From assembly GCA_016199605.1 (NCBI GenBank), contig JACQGJ010000327.1, positions 1-17,148 on the forward strand: DNA of 17,148 bases, given 5' to 3'. The stretch is from Armatimonadota bacterium. Lineage in GTDB: Bacteria; Armatimonadota; Abditibacteriia; CG2-30-59-28. The number at the start of each line of letters is the position of its first letter. The stretch's first letter is position 1. A model generated the notes under the pieces. It had not been told where the DNA came from. It saw nothing but the letters and a program-made list of their open reading frames with translations, and ran no database searches. Of the stretch, positions 1 through 7,389 are shown piece by piece. Position numbers and translations under genes: made by a program.

Positions 1-771
1 CTGCTTGCGCTCGGTGATGTCGTGGGCAACGTGTACGCTGCCGAGCACCTGTCCGTCTTGGTCGCGCCACGGCGTGCATGTCAGCAGGAAATCGCCTCCG
101 AGGCGGCTCTCATGGAACTCGGCGGTGTGTTCCTGCTTGTCCTTAAGCAGTTGCGCGTGCGGGCAGAAGTCGGGGGGGCCTTGCAGACCATGGACACATT
201 CGTAACAGACCTTTCCCACCGCTTCATCCGGCGATATGCCCAATTTGTCAGCCATGGCGCGGTTGACCCGCAGGATGGTGTGCTTCGCGTCGAGGACGTA
301 AATCAGATCCGGCATGGTGTCGAAGGTGCGCTCCCATTCTTCCTTGGCGCGAAGGATATGCTTCTCCGCTTCCGCCTGCGCCAGCCGCGCCTTCTTCCGT
401 TCCAGCGCTTCCTTCACCGCAAAAGGCAGCCGTTTGATGTGTTCCTTGACGACGTAATCCGTCGCCCCGGCTTTCATGCACGTCACCGCGGTCTCTTCGT
501 TGATCGCACCGGTCAGGAGGAGGAAGGGGAGGGCGGCGTCATGCTCCAACGTGAGTTTCAGCGCCGACATGCCGTCGAAACTCGGCATTGAGTAATCCGA
601 TATGATGAGGTCGGGCCGGAATTCCTCCAGCGCGCGGAGGAACGCCTCTTCCGTGTCTACCAGTGTGGAGGTGAACACCAGCCCGTCCTGGCGAAGCATT
701 CGTTCAGCCAGCTCCGCGTCCGCGGGAACGTCTTCAACAAACAAAATGCATAAGGGGATATCGGTTTCCAT
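1..771 (-). CDS. Response regulator receiver-PAS signalling protein (C-terminal part cut by window edge)
   Basis: The reading frame is open from an ATG at 771 down to base 1, giving 257 residues, so the C-terminus is missing. Residues 6-125 form a receiver domain: acidic pocket E13/D14, phosphoacceptor D59 in IISDY, T87 in LLLTG and K109 in VVKEH. A helical linker (about 115-147) leads to a PAS domain at about 148-255, which ends in the usual DITERK. The PAS loop carries C189, C192, H194, C203 and H205 (CYECVHG then CPH), a cysteine/histidine-rich variant seen in environmental sensor kinases. GGAGG lies about 7 bases before the start. The missing part could be a further PAS, a histidine kinase or a GGDEF domain. 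Its neighbours at 934-1380 and 2297-5731 are a matching regulator and kinase, so it probably belongs to the same phosphorelay. Confidence 0.9.
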   Translation of the reverse strand, partial: METDIPLCILFVEDVPADAELAERMLRQDGLVFTSTLVDTEEAFLRALEEFRPDLIISDYSMPSFDGMSALKLTLEHDAALPFLLLTGAINEETAVTCMKAGATDYVVKEHIKRLPFAVKEALERKKARLAQAEAEKHILRAKEEWERTFDTMPDLIYVLDAKHTILRVNRAMADKLGISPDEAVGKVCYECVHGLQGPPDFCPHAQLLKDKQEHTAEFHESRLGGDFLLTCTPWRDQDGQVLGSVHVAHDITERKQ

Positions 772-806
772 TGTTCTCCTCCGCTACCCTGAAAATAGGG
801 TTTACC

Positions 807-891
807 TGTCATTGCGAGCGGAGCGAAGCAATCCCTTGAGCTATTGGGAGTCGTGTCCGGAGGGGATTGCTTCGCTCCGCTCGCAATGACA
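807..891. repeat. MITE/REP-like palindromic element with perfect 29-bp inverted arms
   Basis: The arm at 807-835 is the exact reverse complement of 863-891, separated by a 27-base spacer. The arms contain ATTGCGAGCGGAGCGAAGC. From general knowledge, near-identical GCGAGCGGAGCGAAGCAATC palindromes are dispersed in many bacterial genomes as non-autonomous repeats. The element fills most of the gap between two convergently spaced minus-strand regulator genes and could act as a hairpin in their transcript. No transposase lies nearby. Confidence 0.85.
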
Positions 892-933
892 ATTGACCAC
901 TGACTATTCAATGAACATCCACCGGACTGCCAA

Positions 934-1380
934 CTATCGCTTCGGCGGTTGATTGAGCAGGACCCAGTACATGCCCAGGTCTCTCACGGCGACCACGAAC
1001 TTGTCAAAATCCACCGGCTTGACGATGTAACTGTTCACGCCCAACTCGTAACTCTCGACAATGTCGTTTTCTTCTTTCGAGGAGGTGAGCACCACCACTG
1101 GGATGATCCTGGTGCGCGGATCGCTCTTCAACGCCCGCAAGACTTCCAGCCCGTCCACCTTGGGCAGCTTCAGGTCGAGGACGATCACCTTCGGTCCGTT
1201 TTCAACGGTCCTCTCGCTGAACGCGCCACGCGCAAAGAGGAAATCCAGCGCCTCTTCTCCGTCGCTCACATGGAAGAGATGGTTGGCGAGGTTGTTCTTC
1301 TTCAACGCCCGCACCGCCAGCTCCGCATCGTCGGGGTTATCCTCGACGAGCAGTATTTCAACTTCATGCTCCATATTCAT
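934..1380 (-). CDS. Single-domain response regulator, Rcp1/CheY-like
   Basis: A 148-residue protein made only of a receiver domain: acidic residues E13/D14 in LLVEDNP, phosphoacceptor D69 in VLDLKLP, T99 in VVVLTS and K121 in YIVKPVD. The long alpha1/beta2 region with GEEALDFLFARG is typical of Rcp1-type regulators that partner phytochrome-like kinases, and no output domain is present. The start at 1380 is preferred over upstream codons because AAAGGAG lies 7 bases before it and the receiver fold begins at once. It is a clear paralogue of the receiver half of the protein at 5817-6545. It probably exchanges phosphate with the kinase at 2297-5731, which lacks its own receiver domain; the plus-strand toxin-antitoxin pair now lies between them. 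Confidence 0.93.
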   Translation of the reverse strand: MNMEHEVEILLVEDNPDDAELAVRALKKNNLANHLFHVSDGEEALDFLFARGAFSERTVENGPKVIVLDLKLPKVDGLEVLRALKSDPRTRIIPVVVLTSSKEENDIVESYELGVNSYIVKPVDFDKFVVAVRDLGMYWVLLNQPPKR

Positions 1381-1422
1381 GGTCAGACTCCTTTTTCTGG
1401 TTCCGGTCAGCTTTCCCGTTTG

Positions 1423-1451
1423 TTGTTCCTCTCCCTTCACTTTGCTATAAT
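1423..1451 (+). promoter_or_regulatory. Sigma70-type promoter for the antitoxin/MazF pair
   Basis: TTGTTC at 1423-1428 and a perfect TATAAT at 1446-1451 are separated by 17 bases, about 53 bases before the antitoxin start. The -10 is embedded in GCTATAATAGC, which also reads TATTAT on the minus strand, towards the response regulator. The two divergent transcripts may therefore share or compete for this site, although a good minus-strand -35 was not found. Confidence 0.6.
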
Positions 1452-1504
1452 AGCTGCAACTGTTCTTGGAGCAGTCACTCATTGATGCGGGAAGGATCAC
1501 TATC

Positions 1505-1756
1505 ATGCCTGCCACGACACTGAAGCGCCAGATTATCTCCGACGCCGAGGGAAATCCTGTTGGTGTCCTCTTGCCACTGGCAGAGTTTGAGCTTGTGGAA
1601 CCCATCCTCAAGCGGAGTCTCGAACCTGAGGCGGAGTTCAGCAGACTTCTGCTCATGGAACAGGCCGCCGCCGACCCCCTATTCCTGGCCGACCTTCAAG
1701 ACACCATGCAGGCGTTCGCGGCTGCTGATGGCGACTGGTGGGAGCGGCAACAGTGA
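1505..1756 (+). CDS. Type II antitoxin, Phd/YefM-like, partner of the MazF-type toxin
   Basis: An 83-residue acidic protein. Residues 8-35 (RQIISDAEGNPVGVLLPLAEF) match the pattern of Phd/YefM-like antitoxins, where a short beta-hairpin is followed by a leucine-rich helix (YEELxE type). The C-terminal part (about 50-83) is acidic and ends in WWERQQ, consistent with a toxin-binding tail. The start at 1505 is chosen over the in-frame ATG at 1466 because GGAAGGAT lies just upstream and similarity to the family begins there; 1466 is also only about 15 bases after the promoter. The last codons overlap the toxin GTG start by four bases (GTGA), implying translational coupling. It likely binds DNA upstream of its own operon and neutralises the toxin. 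Confidence 0.75.
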   Translation: MPATTLKRQIISDAEGNPVGVLLPLAEFELVEPILKRSLEPEAEFSRLLLMEQAAADPLFLADLQDTMQAFAAADGDWWERQQ

Positions 1757-2101
1757 ACTATCAGTGGCATGTTTTCCTCGCCTCTCTGGATCCCATTCAA
1801 GGTTCCGAGCAAGCGGGCCGTCGGCCCGTGTTGGTGGTCAGCAGAGAACGCCTTAACCAGATCCTCCCGGTGGTCAACGTTGTCCCTCTTACTTCCCGCA
1901 AGTCGCCCAGCCGCATCATCTACCCCAATGAAGTCCTCCTGCCTTCCGGGACTGCCGGCCATCAGCCTTGAGGGGATCGCGTTGTGCTACCAAATCCGCA
2001 CCCTTGATAAGAACCGACTGGAACGGCAACTTGGAGAGTTGAGCGATGGCACTCTCCGTCAAGCTGTTGTCGAAGCTCTCCGTTTTCAACTGGAGCTTTA
2101 G
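1753..2101 (+). pseudogene. mazF: MazF/PemK-type mRNA interferase toxin, broken by a +1 frameshift
   Basis: GTG at 1753 opens a frame with MazF hallmarks: GSEQAGRRPVLVVS at residues 21-34, then VVPLTS and EVLLPSGTAG. It stops at 1969-1971 after 72 residues. The remainder of the family (SLEGIALCYQIRTLDKNRL, then a C-terminal helix) continues one frame over to the TAG at 2099-2101. Removing one base near 1958-1961 (in GGCCATCAGC) restores GTAG-L-SLEGIA, the usual family sequence, over about 115 residues. Both halves look well conserved, so the lesion is recent or a sequencing error. As read, the product lacks the C-terminal half and should be inactive. In the family, the toxin is a ribosome-independent, sequence-specific RNase. 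Confidence 0.85.
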
Positions 2102-2128
2102 TCCCGTCATTGCGCTGCCCCTATTGTT

Positions 2129-2256
2129 CGTCGGGGATATTCATCCCCGACGCAACCTTTCCCGGGGAATGAGTCCCCATTCTGGAGTCATCTCCACCGA
2201 AAGGCCGGTTGGGGATACATATCCCCAACCAACACCGTTCTGCTGATATCCCCAAC
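2129..2256. repeat. Cluster of GGGGAT/ATCCCC palindromic hairpins
   Basis: Three hairpins lie in the gap between convergent genes: CGTCGGGGAT-N4-ATCCCCGACG (2129-2152), GGGGA-N5-TCCCC (2164-2178) and GGTTGGGGAT-N4-ATCCCCAACC (2207-2230), followed by a half copy GATATCCCCAAC (2245-2256). The first and third share an identical 10-4-10 geometry with compensating outer bases, which suggests a repeat family selected for folding. No T-tract follows, so a classical intrinsic terminator is not evident, but the placement between convergent ends fits a transcription-end or mRNA-stability role. Confidence 0.75.
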
Positions 2257-2296
2257 TAACGGCCTTTCCTTTGCCGCTCTGCGGCTTTGCGTGAAA

Positions 2297-5200
2297 TCAT
2301 AAACTGAAGTAGAACGTCGCTCCCTCTCCCACCTTGCCTTCCGCCCACACGCGTCCGCCGTGGCGGTGGACGATGCGCTGGACAATCGCAAGACCGATGC
2401 CGGTGCCCTCGAACTCTTCGACTTTGTGCAAACGCTGGAAGGCGCCGAAGAGCTTGTGAGTATAGTTGGGGTTGAAACCGACGCCGCTGTCTTTGACGTA
2501 ATAGACGTTTGTCCCGTTTTCCGCGCGGCCGCCGATCGCAATCCGCCGTTCATCCCTGGGCATTGTAAACTTGATGGCGTTGGAAAGCAAATTGGTCCAC
2601 ACCTGCCGGATCAGAGTGGGATCGCCCGCCGCCTCGGGCAAGGGAGTTAGCGAGAACTCGAAACGCTGCTGAACCTCAAGCGACGCTACCTCGACGTAGA
2701 TGGACTGAACCATCACGGTCATATCAATCCGGGAAGGCTGCATCTCATCGCGCGTCACCCGCGAGAGAGTCAGCAGGTCGCCGATGAGTTGATCCGTCTT
2801 TTGCGCGTTGGCGCCCACGACGTTCAGCAGGCGCAGCCCTTCGGTGTCCAGCTTGCCGGAGTAGTCCTCCACGAGGATGCGCGAGAAACCGTCTATCGCC
2901 CGGAGTGGCGCGCGCAGGTCGTGTGACACCGAATAGGCGAAAGCTTCAAGCTCCTTGTTGGAGGCTGCGAGTTGGGCGGTGCGCTGGACGACGCGTTGTT
3001 CCAGTTCGGCGTTGAGAGTGCGGATTTCTTCCTCCGCCTGTTTCTGTGCCGAAATGTCCCGTGAGATGGACAGCAAGCGTTCCACCTGCCCGGAGGCGCC
3101 GCTAATCGGCGTAACGATCACGTCCCACCACCGGGGATTGCCGGCTTCAGACGGACAAAACGCCTGGAATCTCCCGCCGCCGCCTGCCCGCGCGGCATCC
3201 ACTGCTTCGCGCACGCGAGGCTGGTCTTCGGGCTTCCAGAAAGAAATCCAGCAACTGTTCAGGTAGCGGCTGATATCCCGGATTTCCAGCAGCCGCTGGC
3301 CGCCCTCACTCATGGAGAGGAGATTCCCGTCCAGATCGAGCACCTTGATGCAGTCGGAACTGCTCTCGATGATGCGGCGGTTGAACTCTTCGCTCTCCCG
3401 GAGCAGCGCCTCCGCCTGCTTGCGCTCGGTCACATCCACCACAGCCGCCAACACGGCCATGCCGTCGCGAGTGGTGATCGGACTGAGCCCGATCTCCAAT
3501 GGAAACTCACTGCCGTCCCTGCGTTGACCGAACAACTCGCGCCCGGCTCCCATGGCGCGGGATGCCGGGGCCGCGAGGAAGGAGCGGCGTTGCGTCGGGT
3601 GATCTGCTCGGAGCCGTTCGGGAATTAGCAACTCGATGGGTTGACCGACAATCTCCGATCTCGTATAGCCGAACATCTTTTCCGTCTGTTCGTTGACCAG
3701 CGTAATGTTGCCCGCTTCGTTGACAACCACGATGCCATTGGGAGCGGCTTCGACGACGAGGCGGAACCGCTCTTCACTCTCCCGTAACGCCGCCTCCGCC
3801 TTTCTGCGCTCGGTGAGGTCCATCCCGATTCCGACGAGGAACTGCTTGTCCTCAATCCGGGTCACAACTCCCGTGAAGTAGTAGGGCGTCTGCTTCCCAT
3901 CCCTGGAAATGAGATGAGCTTCGGCGACTGACTGACCGGTCAGGAACACCTCCTGAATGCGTTCGGCGATCAGTTGCCTCTCGTCACCTTCGAAGAGATC
4001 CAGTGGACTAAGGCCAGCGACCTCTGCGGCTGAATAGCCCGTTGCCTCCTCAAATCTCGTATTCCAGCGTCTGAAGCGGCCTTGCTCGTCAAAGAGGTAG
4101 AGGATTCCAGGTAGGGAATTGATGAGCGATTCGGAAAAATCCCGCTCGTCCCGGATTACCGCTTCCACGCGAGTGCGCTCGCGATCACTGTCGCTCAGCC
4201 TGGTCTGCGTTACCGACAACCATCCGCGCACACTGTTTTCCAGACCCTCCTTCAACTCGATGGTGGAGGAGAAATCTCCACTACCGATTCTGGCAATCTG
4301 CGAATAGACCTCATCAACGGAACCCCCAAGCGTGTCGCGCAAGGCGGCGTAGGTGAGCCAGAGCATGGACATCAGCGCGAGACCGATCCCGACAAACATA
4401 TACCGGAGGGCCGTGGCGTGTTTCTTTGCCGTCTCGACGGCGGCGAGCGTGCGTTCGTCCACCAGCACCTCGAAGTCGTTAATCGGCCCCATGACGGCCG
4501 CCTTGGCCTGATGATACTTAGCGTCATGCATCATTAGGCGCGCCTTGGCCCGGTTGGCCTCGGCCTGCGGCCCGGTGGACTCGACCAGTTTCATCGCCTC
4601 GAATTCCGGGACGGTCAGCCCATCGGAATTCGCCTTGGCTTCAGCCAGCTTCCGGAATTCCTCCTCGGTGAACCCGGACTTCCGCATCAACTCCAGCAGA
4701 GGGATGGACTGCCGGCTTTCCGGGCGCGGCGCCGGACCATCCCTCAGCACCAGATCCCAGTAAGGTCGCCAGTAGTTCTCTGGCCGGGGTTTCTTTCCGT
4801 CACGGATATCCAGAATGTCCTGAAAATGTCGTTTGTAGACGGGGTCGCGCGTCACCACATAAGTCCTGGCCATCCGGGTCAGATCATTCCCAGACTCCCG
4901 CAACTCGTCGGCCAGCAGAAAGGACTGATGCCGCACCTCGTAGGCGCTCTCAACCTGCTTTCGCGACCGAACGTAGAGGGCAAAGACAGTGGCGAGAAGA
5001 ACGACCAATCCGGCCGACATCAACAGGTTGCGGGAGAACCGGGTCAATCGGGGGCCCAGCGGATCGCCCCACGCGTTACAGACCATCGCAGCGCCCAGGA
5101 GGGCGAACACGATCGCGGTCGGAACCGCCATCATCGTCAAGCCCCACCACCCCGAAGCATCGCCGATGACCAGGGTGAAGTACGACAGGAGGGCTGCCAG

Positions 5201-5731
5201 CGCCACGATCGCCACCAGCCAACCGAGAATCGCAGAAGCAAACAACGTCCTCGCCGTCTTGCGCGAGCCGCGGGCAATTTCCGGCCCCGCTGCCAGCAAC
5301 AGGAAACACAACGCCGTGTCCGGCGCCATGCGACCCGGAATTGATGTGCCGACCGCTCCGGCCGCCTCGCGGAACAGGCGCTGGTCAATGCCGAGATCCC
5401 AGCCGAAGGCCCACTCGCTCAGCGTCAGCAGTCCGATCAGACCGGCCAGCAATCCACAAAGCCGGGCGAGGAGAGAGATGAAGTGTGGGGGTTTGGGGCT
5501 GAGCGTTGCAGGCAGGAGGGAGGGGAGCAGCATCGCGATCCCGATCAGGATGAAGGCGAGAGCCGTGTTTGGCTTCATGGCAACCCAGCCCGGCAGGAGG
5601 CTCTTCAGAGCGGCGATATCGCGCGCCCAGCCGACAAGAACCACGCAACCGACGCCGATCACTAAACCGGCGAACCCACGGGAGAGTCCCGTGAGTAGGC
5701 CCACTCGACTTCTATCTTTCTGGTCTGTCAT
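2297..5731 (-). CDS. Multi-PAS membrane-bound sensor histidine kinase
   Basis: A 1144-residue kinase. The N-terminus has about seven membrane helices (roughly 13-35, 49-72, 84-107, 136-152, 163-190, 194-218, 234-252), including the MKPNTALAFILIG segment typical of an integral-membrane sensor region. A periplasmic helical domain (about 255-435, with DLTRMARTYVVTRDP and RPENYWRPYWDLV) is followed by another helix (436-459), a HAMP-like linker, three PAS domains (about 531-650, 650-775, 780-905) and a coiled coil. HisKA carries the phosphoacceptor H937 in VSHDLRAPLRAIDGF. The ATPase domain shows the N box NLLSNAIKF (about 1046), G1 DSGVGFN and G2 GTGIGLAIV. It has no receiver, so it should signal through separate regulators such as those at 934-1380 and 5817-6545. 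AGGAGG lies 8 bases before the start. The ligand is unknown. Confidence 0.95.
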   Translation of the reverse strand: MTDQKDRSRVGLLTGLSRGFAGLVIGVGCVVLVGWARDIAALKSLLPGWVAMKPNTALAFILIGIAMLLPSLLPATLSPKPPHFISLLARLCGLLAGLIGLLTLSEWAFGWDLGIDQRLFREAAGAVGTSIPGRMAPDTALCFLLLAAGPEIARGSRKTARTLFASAILGWLVAIVALAALLSYFTLVIGDASGWWGLTMMAVPTAIVFALLGAAMVCNAWGDPLGPRLTRFSRNLLMSAGLVVLLATVFALYVRSRKQVESAYEVRHQSFLLADELRESGNDLTRMARTYVVTRDPVYKRHFQDILDIRDGKKPRPENYWRPYWDLVLRDGPAPRPESRQSIPLLELMRKSGFTEEEFRKLAEAKANSDGLTVPEFEAMKLVESTGPQAEANRAKARLMMHDAKYHQAKAAVMGPINDFEVLVDERTLAAVETAKKHATALRYMFVGIGLALMSMLWLTYAALRDTLGGSVDEVYSQIARIGSGDFSSTIELKEGLENSVRGWLSVTQTRLSDSDRERTRVEAVIRDERDFSESLINSLPGILYLFDEQGRFRRWNTRFEEATGYSAAEVAGLSPLDLFEGDERQLIAERIQEVFLTGQSVAEAHLISRDGKQTPYYFTGVVTRIEDKQFLVGIGMDLTERRKAEAALRESEERFRLVVEAAPNGIVVVNEAGNITLVNEQTEKMFGYTRSEIVGQPIELLIPERLRADHPTQRRSFLAAPASRAMGAGRELFGQRRDGSEFPLEIGLSPITTRDGMAVLAAVVDVTERKQAEALLRESEEFNRRIIESSSDCIKVLDLDGNLLSMSEGGQRLLEIRDISRYLNSCWISFWKPEDQPRVREAVDAARAGGGGRFQAFCPSEAGNPRWWDVIVTPISGASGQVERLLSISRDISAQKQAEEEIRTLNAELEQRVVQRTAQLAASNKELEAFAYSVSHDLRAPLRAIDGFSRILVEDYSGKLDTEGLRLLNVVGANAQKTDQLIGDLLTLSRVTRDEMQPSRIDMTVMVQSIYVEVASLEVQQRFEFSLTPLPEAAGDPTLIRQVWTNLLSNAIKFTMPRDERRIAIGGRAENGTNVYYVKDSGVGFNPNYTHKLFGAFQRLHKVEEFEGTGIGLAIVQRIVHRHGGRVWAEGKVGEGATFYFSL

Positions 5732-5816
5732 TGCTGGAACCTCCTGGTATCCGAGTCGCCTGACGTATCATTGGTGAATCAACGCAGACATCGTTCCCGT
5801 CTCTGTGCCGGACGAC

Positions 5817-6545
5817 TTACGGCGCGAAGGTTCCTCGTCCGCCCTGAGTGACTAACTCCCACCCCAACCCCACCTGGGCCATCGCAGGGCGGAACTTGTT
5901 GCCATCAACTGGCTTTACAATGTATCCATCGATCCCCAACCTTTGGCTCTCTGCGAAATCGCGTTGCGATTGCGACACCGTGAGGACCACGACGGGAAAC
6001 GATCGGGTGCGCTCGTCGGCGCGAAGGCGACGCAGAACGTCGGTTCCGTGTATTCCCGGCAACCCCAGGTCCAGCAGGAGGACAAGGTGGCGGTCTTCGA
6101 TCCTCCGATGCGAGTATGCTCCCGAGCAAAAGATGAAATCGAGCGCCTTTTCTCCGTCGTCAACCATGTGAATCGGGTTGGTGACATGGTTATCCTGCAA
6201 GGCACGCAGCGCGAGTTCCATGTGACCCGGGTTGTCTTCTACCAGCAGAATCTCCACTTGCTTCGCTTGGGCCGCCTGGGCGACGGGTGGTTCGGCTTGG
6301 GCGGCGCCAACGATGGACGGGACTGGGTCCTCTGCAAGCAGGCGGGAGAGCGGAATGTCGAGGGCCCTTGCCAGCCGCTGGATTGTATCCAGAGAAAGGT
6401 TGCGGGAGCCGCGCTCCACATCGGAGATATATGTACGATTCAGGCCTGCCTCGAGGGCGAGACTTTCCTGGGTAAGTCCCACCTGAAGCCGACGAGTCCG
6501 AATCGAGGAACCGACTTGATGTCGGAGGTCAACTGTTTGGTTCAT
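5817..6545 (-). CDS. XRE-family helix-turn-helix fused to a response regulator receiver domain
   Basis: A 242-residue protein with an unusual order. Residues 10-72 are an XRE/Cro-type HTH (RTRRLQVGLTQESLALEAGLNRTYISDVERGSRN in outline: recognition helix around 34-47). An Ala/Gln/Pro-rich linker (about 74-95) leads to a C-terminal receiver: E103/D104, phosphoacceptor D159 in LLLDLGLPG, T189 and K211 in YIVKPVD. The receiver is a paralogue of the protein at 934-1380. Typical response regulators put the receiver first and the DNA-binding domain last; here the order is reversed and the HTH family differs from OmpR or NarL types. It lies 85 bases upstream of, and on the same strand as, the histidine kinase, so the two probably share a transcript and a phosphorelay. 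Its DNA targets are unknown. Confidence 0.92.
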   Translation of the reverse strand: MNQTVDLRHQVGSSIRTRRLQVGLTQESLALEAGLNRTYISDVERGSRNLSLDTIQRLARALDIPLSRLLAEDPVPSIVGAAQAEPPVAQAAQAKQVEILLVEDNPGHMELALRALQDNHVTNPIHMVDDGEKALDFIFCSGAYSHRRIEDRHLVLLLDLGLPGIHGTDVLRRLRADERTRSFPVVVLTVSQSQRDFAESQRLGIDGYIVKPVDGNKFRPAMAQVGLGWELVTQGGRGTFAP

Positions 6546-6569
6546 TCCATATTGCCTTTCTGCCGCTAA

Positions 6570-6597
6570 ATGATAATCGGCGAGGCGCTGGAGTCAA
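6570..6597 (-). promoter_or_regulatory. Sigma70-type promoter for the HTH-receiver/kinase operon
   Basis: On the minus strand, TTGACT (6597-6592) and TATCAT (6575-6570) are separated by 16 bases, about 25 bases upstream of the ATG at 6545. AAAGG lies between the promoter and the start codon. The fit to consensus and the position make this the likely origin of the transcript that includes the histidine kinase. Confidence 0.6.
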
Positions 6598-6907
6598 CCG
6601 AATCCGAGTGACATTCTGAGCGTCCCCGATTACTGTCATCTTCATTCTGCCGGTTTGTCCAACAAAGCACATCCGTACGACTACGTTGTTTTGGCTGCGG
6701 GGATTACGGAGATGGGGGCGGTTTTCAGGCCCGCCACCGCGGGACGCGCAAAGTTGGGGGAGGGCAGGGGGGCAGGGGAGAGGGGGTCGAAAGCCGAATT
6801 GACGCAGCCAATCCTCGGTGGTAGACTTCGCGCACCATGAGGGGAGGCAATACGATGGCGATCGTTCAGATGGAAGCAGTGGTGATTTCCGGTCCACTGT
6901 CGTTTCG
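6598..6907. other. Intergenic stretch between the signalling block and the toxin-antitoxin island
   Basis: No convincing gene is present; short frames here lack family features or ribosome binding sites. The stretch contains a purine-rich tract at 6751-6785 and one copy of a 27-bp repeat (6744-6770) that recurs exactly at 8019-8045. Base composition and the repeat suggest a junction of inserted or rearranged accessory DNA. Confidence 0.5.
6744..6770. repeat. 27-bp direct repeat, copy 1
   Basis: This segment, starting ACGCGCAAAGTTGGGGGAGG, is identical over 27 bases to 8019-8045. The two copies bracket the Phd/VapC pair together with its promoter. No recombinase gene is nearby, so it may be a dispersed intergenic repeat rather than an attachment site. 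Confidence 0.75.
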
Positions 6908-6937
6908 TTGACACCATCTCCCGCACACAGATACAAT
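6908..6937 (+). promoter_or_regulatory. Sigma70-type promoter for the Phd/VapC operon
   Basis: A perfect TTGACA at 6908-6913 and TACAAT at 6932-6937 are separated by 18 bases, with the -10 ending 39 bases before the antitoxin start. This is the best consensus promoter in the window and also argues for the later start codon at 6977. Confidence 0.7.
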
Positions 6938-6976
6938 GCTCTCGACCAATCGAATCCGAGAGGAGCCGTCGGAGCC

Positions 6977-7387
6977 ATGAGCAAACCAGCAAGGCGCATT
7001 ACCGCTACTGAAGTCAAAGCACATTTTGGAAGGATCATGGAGGAAGTATCATCGACAGGGAGCCCGGTCATTGTCCACAGCCGGCACCAGGACCGGGCTG
7101 TGATTATCAGTTTGGTCGATTTCCGGAGGCTCTGGCCGATGGTGGAGTTTCCTGCTGCCTCCGAACGTGAACGGGTGAAATCTGCCCTGCACAAGGCTGG
7201 ACTTCTACGCACACTCCCGTCGGCGGTGCGGAAACGAGTGGGGGAATACGACAGGCAACACACGCCAGAAGAACAGCAACGTCTGCTTGCCGAATTACGG
7301 TCACTGCGATTCGATCCGCCTTTGTCGCAAATCATTCAGGAGAACAGGCGCTCGCGTCTTGATTCGGACCTCGCCGCGGAGAGATAG
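6977..7387 (+). CDS. Type II antitoxin, Phd/YefM family, paired with VapC toxin
   Basis: A 136-residue protein. Residues 7-50 match the Phd/YefM DNA-binding fold: ITATEVKAHFGRIMEEV, then a beta segment with SPVIVHSRHQDRAVIIS and a DFRRLW helix. The C-terminal 80 residues are charged and helical, as expected for the toxin-neutralising part, and are longer than in many members (total usually about 75-95). An upstream in-frame start at 6818 is rejected because the consensus promoter at 6908-6937 lies inside that extension. AGGAG and GGAG precede 6977. The toxin begins two bases after the stop. By analogy with the family it represses its own operon alone and more strongly as a complex with the toxin. 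Confidence 0.85.
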   Translation: MSKPARRITATEVKAHFGRIMEEVSSTGSPVIVHSRHQDRAVIISLVDFRRLWPMVEFPAASERERVKSALHKAGLLRTLPSAVRKRVGEYDRQHTPEEQQRLLAELRSLRFDPPLSQIIQENRRSRLDSDLAAER

Positions 7388-7389
7388 GA

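Noticed and set aside
949..1485. Plus-strand frames opposite the single-domain response regulator
   Set aside because: The minus strand has all receiver residues and a ribosome binding site.
4989..5777. Plus-strand frame of 262 residues opposite the kinase N-terminus
   Set aside because: Arg/Pro-rich composition typical of an antisense shadow of a membrane protein; the minus-strand frame carries clear membrane helices.
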